Source of the DNA: an uncultured Prevotellaceae bacterium
GTDB lineage: Bacteria > Bacteroidota > Bacteroidia > Bacteroidales > Bacteroidaceae
Assembly: GCA_937910905.1 (NCBI GenBank)
Contig: CALEPV010000052.1
Span: 1-16,860, forward strand
Length of the DNA: 16,860 nt
Direction of reading: 5' to 3'
Shown: positions 14,573-16,860 of the stretch, in pieces
Layout: each line of letters starts with the position of its first letter
Numbering within the stretch: position 1 is the stretch's first letter
Program-made: the position numbers and the translations under genes
The notes under the pieces: model-generated
What the model was told of the DNA's origin: nothing
What the model saw: only the letters and a program-made list of their open reading frames with translations
Databases searched by the model: none

Positions 14573-14589
14573 TGATGGTTAACCATCAC
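14572..14589. promoter_or_regulatory. 18-base perfect palindrome between the sigma and FMN-binding genes
   Basis: GTGATGGTTAACCATCAC reads the same on both strands. As RNA it makes a 7-bp stem with a TTAA loop. It starts on the last base of the sigma stop codon and lies 22 bases from the FMN-binding stop codon. It could be a bidirectional terminator, though neither side has a clear U-tract, or a protein-binding operator. The half AACCATCACAT recurs before the sigma gene. Confidence 0.6.
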
Positions 14590-14610
14590 ATAAAGCTGCA
14601 ACGGCGCAGA

Positions 14611-15078
14611 CTACTTATGCTGCTCGTAGTACTCCAAGCCCCGACGTACATTCTCCTTCACGGCATTGGAGGAATAGGTGGCACCTGTCACAGCATCCAC
14701 ATTAGCACGCTTTAGTTCCTTCACCGTCTTGCCATTATAGAACGGCAGGAGCTGTTCCCTCACCATAGCGAAGTAGCGTGGTGTCTCATTGTTGCGCAGG
14801 GCGGTGACGCTGACAACCCGATTCTTCTTGATGCGTATCTCCAGCGGTGTGGGACCACGATAGCCACGGAAGTCATAGCCCAAGAGTGTTGTGTTGATCA
14901 CGTATGTGCCGCCAGCCTCACGCGTAAGGGTCTGTACCCCTGTGGTATCTATTGGTTGAACAGCTTGCTGATGCTGGCGCTGCGGACGCTGCGGCTGACC
15001 GTTCTGTGCCGAAGCACTGGCCTGATTGAGCATAAACAATGCGCAGGCCGCAAGAATAAGACGTATTGACTTCTTCAT
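14611..15078 (-). CDS. Exported FMN-binding domain protein, probably flavinylated
   Basis: From the ATG at 15078 this is a 155-residue protein. Residues 1-24 form a signal peptide (MKKSIRLILAACALFML then an A/S-rich cleavage zone), followed by a Gln/Pro-rich linker. The FMN_bind domain lies in the C-terminal two thirds. DAVTGATYSS (128-137) matches the D-x-x-T-G-A-T-x-x-S motif to which ApbE-type transferases attach FMN through a threonine, so an extracytoplasmic redox role is likely. The frame is open up to 15129, but a perfect -7 box at 15109-15116 lies inside that extension and the signal peptide begins at 15078, so I chose the shorter form. It is convergent with the sigma gene. Partner and electron donor are unknown. 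Confidence 0.85.
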   Translation of the reverse strand: MKKSIRLILAACALFMLNQASASAQNGQPQRPQRQHQQAVQPIDTTGVQTLTREAGGTYVINTTLLGYDFRGYRGPTPLEIRIKKNRVVSVTALRNNETPRYFAMVREQLLPFYNGKTVKELKRANVDAVTGATYSSNAVKENVRRGLEYYEQHK

Positions 15079-15108
15079 GGAATGAATGCTTTTATTGTAT
15101 TTGCGCTG

Positions 15109-15116
15109 CAAAGTTA
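15109..15116 (-). promoter_or_regulatory. -7 promoter box for the FMN-binding gene
   Basis: On the minus strand TAACTTTG matches TAnnTTTG exactly. Transcription would begin near 15102, about 24 bases before the ATG at 15078. No clear -33 TTTG is seen at the usual spacing. This box decides the start of the FMN-binding gene. Confidence 0.6.
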
Positions 15117-15185
15117 GCTCGAACTTCACAGATTATCCCACTCCAAGGCTGAGATTTTAAGGTTTATTACGCAAGTTGGACGCAT

Positions 15186-16751
15186 CTACTGCTCCCCTAC
15201 CCTCTCCACAATGAAGTCGCAGGCAGAGAACCAGTGGCTGCCGATGCTGCTGGCGTTGGTAATCTCGGGGCGTGTGGTGATGCCGTAGGTCAGGATGCCT
15301 GCACGGCCTACGGTAATGTCGTCAAGGTAGATGCGGTTCCAGCCGTAACCCTGTCCGCCATTGGCTGTTGACTTATTGATGTCGAGGACGTAAACGCCCT
15401 GCTTCGTGTCACCACGCTGCTCAAACCTGCACAGTGCCGAGAACCATACATTACCGCCTGTGCCGCCTGTGGCTGGGATTTCCTTATGTATGATATGGTC
15501 TGCCGCACCGTCACATGCGAAGATGTGTATGCCGGAATGATCAGCCTCGGCAGCGCGTACAACAGCAGATATGCGGTAGCGGCCAGGGCGCAGGTTGTGC
15601 AGCGTTGTCTCGGCATGGAACAGAGGTAGTGCCTCGCCGCTGACATGGAAGTAGGCCGCCTGTGAGTCGCCGCTGTAATGCTCGCCGCGCGCCGTGAACT
15701 CCGCCGTGGTGTAATCAACAGGACCATGGCTGAGGTTCCAGAAGTTACGGTTGATGTACTCCTGGTCGGCCGCACAGAGGCTGTCGTTCTCTTCGGTAAG
15801 GTTTCGCAGCGCATCTATGCCGGTGTGGGCAGAGGACAGTTGATGCTTCAGCTGCTCAGGCACTACGACTCCGATACTGTCTATCAACCTGTCCAACTGA
15901 TAGGCATGTCGCCACGAGAGCTGGAATGGATAGCTGTCTATCTCCTTGTTCAGTGTAAGGCAGATGGCCTGCAGCTCAGTGGGGGTGGCGGTACGGCTGA
16001 GCTCTGCCATTCGACGCAGCTTAGCGTTCAAGGCATCGTAGCTGGTGTTGAGGTTGGGCGTCTCTGGCGAGTTGTACAGTTTCTGGGTCATTGTCTGAAA
16101 GGCATACTGTTGCTTCTCGACGAGTGTGTCAGTATCCAGTGTCGCGGCAAACTCGGGATTGTGTCTCTTGATGTCCCACACCAGATTGTGCGCAACGCTG
16201 AGACCTGTATTGGTGCGTTGGAGATAAGCATCGGGGTCGTAGGACTTCACCTGCGGAACAGACGTTATCTTCGGACAATGGAACTCATAGATGATGCCCT
16301 CGGTATGGTAGTACTTGTGACGGCCGGCGGTGCTGTCGGTAGGTTCACTGTACCATGACAGCAGATAGGTAGAGCGGAAGCCGTCATCGTCCTTGAAACC
16401 GATGATGCGTACATTGAACTCGGGCCGGAACTCCAGTGGGAACGTCTGCCCATTCTCGCCCCAAGCTATGCACACGCCGGGGAAGACTGTCTGCTCGTCG
16501 CCTGCGGCATAGCTGTAGTAGCTGTTGGCATAACGTGCCTGCTTGTCGAATGCATCCAGCAGGGGGCGCAGCGGCAGGACGGGATCATCTGGCACACGCT
16601 CGAACCAGAAACGATGACCGTCGATATACAACGGTCCAACGTGACCACTGTTCTTAGATAGCTCCACGAAATGAAGCTTATCTTGCGGCACGAGGCCGCC
16701 GCCGTCGAGACAGCCCCATTGCCATGCCACAGAGGCAGAGTCCTCATTCAT
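15186..16751 (-). CDS. Unrecognised protein with C-terminal beta-sandwich-like region, probably N-terminally truncated
   Basis: I do not recognise this 521-codon frame. It is rich in Trp, Tyr and His and has acidic segments, as in exported or surface proteins, yet no signal peptide or lipobox follows the ATG at 16751. The frame continues 17 codons further upstream (coding-like residues such as YPKSIKAKLES) to a stop at 16803-16805, so the ATG may be internal and the true N-terminus lost. The first third holds aromatic strands (FWFERV, RSTYLLSWYSE). The middle third looks helical (SYDALNAKLRRMAELSRT). The last 170 residues look like a jelly-roll domain (HNLRPGRYRISAVVRA, GYGWNRIYLDDITVGRAG). 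Just upstream is a reverse-transcriptase-like fragment. The FMN-binding gene downstream has its own promoter. Confidence 0.6.
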   Translation of the reverse strand: MNEDSASVAWQWGCLDGGGLVPQDKLHFVELSKNSGHVGPLYIDGHRFWFERVPDDPVLPLRPLLDAFDKQARYANSYYSYAAGDEQTVFPGVCIAWGENGQTFPLEFRPEFNVRIIGFKDDDGFRSTYLLSWYSEPTDSTAGRHKYYHTEGIIYEFHCPKITSVPQVKSYDPDAYLQRTNTGLSVAHNLVWDIKRHNPEFAATLDTDTLVEKQQYAFQTMTQKLYNSPETPNLNTSYDALNAKLRRMAELSRTATPTELQAICLTLNKEIDSYPFQLSWRHAYQLDRLIDSIGVVVPEQLKHQLSSAHTGIDALRNLTEENDSLCAADQEYINRNFWNLSHGPVDYTTAEFTARGEHYSGDSQAAYFHVSGEALPLFHAETTLHNLRPGRYRISAVVRAAEADHSGIHIFACDGAADHIIHKEIPATGGTGGNVWFSALCRFEQRGDTKQGVYVLDINKSTANGGQGYGWNRIYLDDITVGRAGILTYGITTRPEITNASSIGSHWFSACDFIVERVGEQ

Positions 16752-16860
16752 ACTCTCCAGCTTGGCCTTGATGCTCTTTGGGTATCCTTGGGTATCTCTA
16801 CCCTACGGACGGGGTTAGGACGGTAAGTCCTCTGGCGAATACTCTCCGTCAGTGCGTCCT
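16748..16860 (-). pseudogene. Fragment resembling the N-terminal part of a group II intron reverse transcriptase/maturase
   Basis: Entering from the right edge, this frame reads ALTESIRQRTYRPNPVRRVE then IPKD. That is the well-known start of group II intron reverse transcriptases (YxPxPVRRVEIPK, normally followed by a G-K-x-R-x-L-G-I-P block). After Lys-Asp at about 16784 the match ends and the frame closes at a TGA at 16748-16750, with no G-I-P block or YADD. It looks like a remnant joined to the unknown gene. A 9-base direct repeat TTGGGTATC (16778-16786 and 16788-16796) lies at the join. The TGA overlaps the ATG of the next frame as ATGA, probably by chance. The rest of the element would be outside the window. 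Confidence 0.55.

Overview
The window reads as a chromosomal segment of a Bacteroidales bacterium, most likely Prevotella-like. The reasons are several copies of the Bacteroidetes -7 promoter element TAnnTTTG just upstream of genes, few recognisable Shine-Dalgarno sites, and protein sequences typical of that group. No rRNA gene, tRNA gene or intact mobile element was recognised.

Left third (1-5077): the downstream half of a type I-C CRISPR-Cas locus. cas7 (Csd2), cas4, cas1 and cas2 are packed head to tail, followed by a 166-base A/T-rich leader and an array of 30 repeats (32 bases each) with 29 spacers. The repeats are identical except the last, which has one C-to-T change, so the leader end is at the left beside cas2. 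cas3, cas5 and cas8c, expected in a complete I-C system, would lie to the left of position 1. The cas genes look richer in A/T than the flanking genes, which fits acquisition by transfer.

Middle (5115-8707): a minus-strand pair, peptidase T followed by an SF1B (UPF1/IGHMBP2-like) helicase, overlapping by 22 bases and pointing at the end of the CRISPR array. Behind pepT lies an intergenic region with a G/C hairpin, a pepT promoter and two adjacent heptanucleotide tandem-repeat arrays (19 units in 135 bases). Next comes a plus-strand ClC chloride channel/antiporter with two CBS domains (8708-10456).

Right part (10443-16860): a minus-strand MBOAT O-acyltransferase plus SGNH/DltD-like partner, which probably form an envelope polysaccharide O-acylation pair. 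The divergent fmt gene (methionyl-tRNA formyltransferase) follows, then an ECF sigma factor, and a convergent exported FMN-binding protein. An 18-base perfect palindrome sits between the sigma gene and the FMN-binding gene, and half of it recurs in front of the sigma gene. The right edge holds a 521-codon unrecognised minus-strand reading frame that seems to have lost its N-terminus. It abuts a fragment resembling the N-terminal part of a group II intron reverse transcriptase.

I see no clearly undescribed multi-gene system. The best leads are the sigma-gene palindrome and half-site, the heptamer arrays, the reverse-transcriptase/unknown-gene junction, and the structure within the CRISPR leader and spacers.
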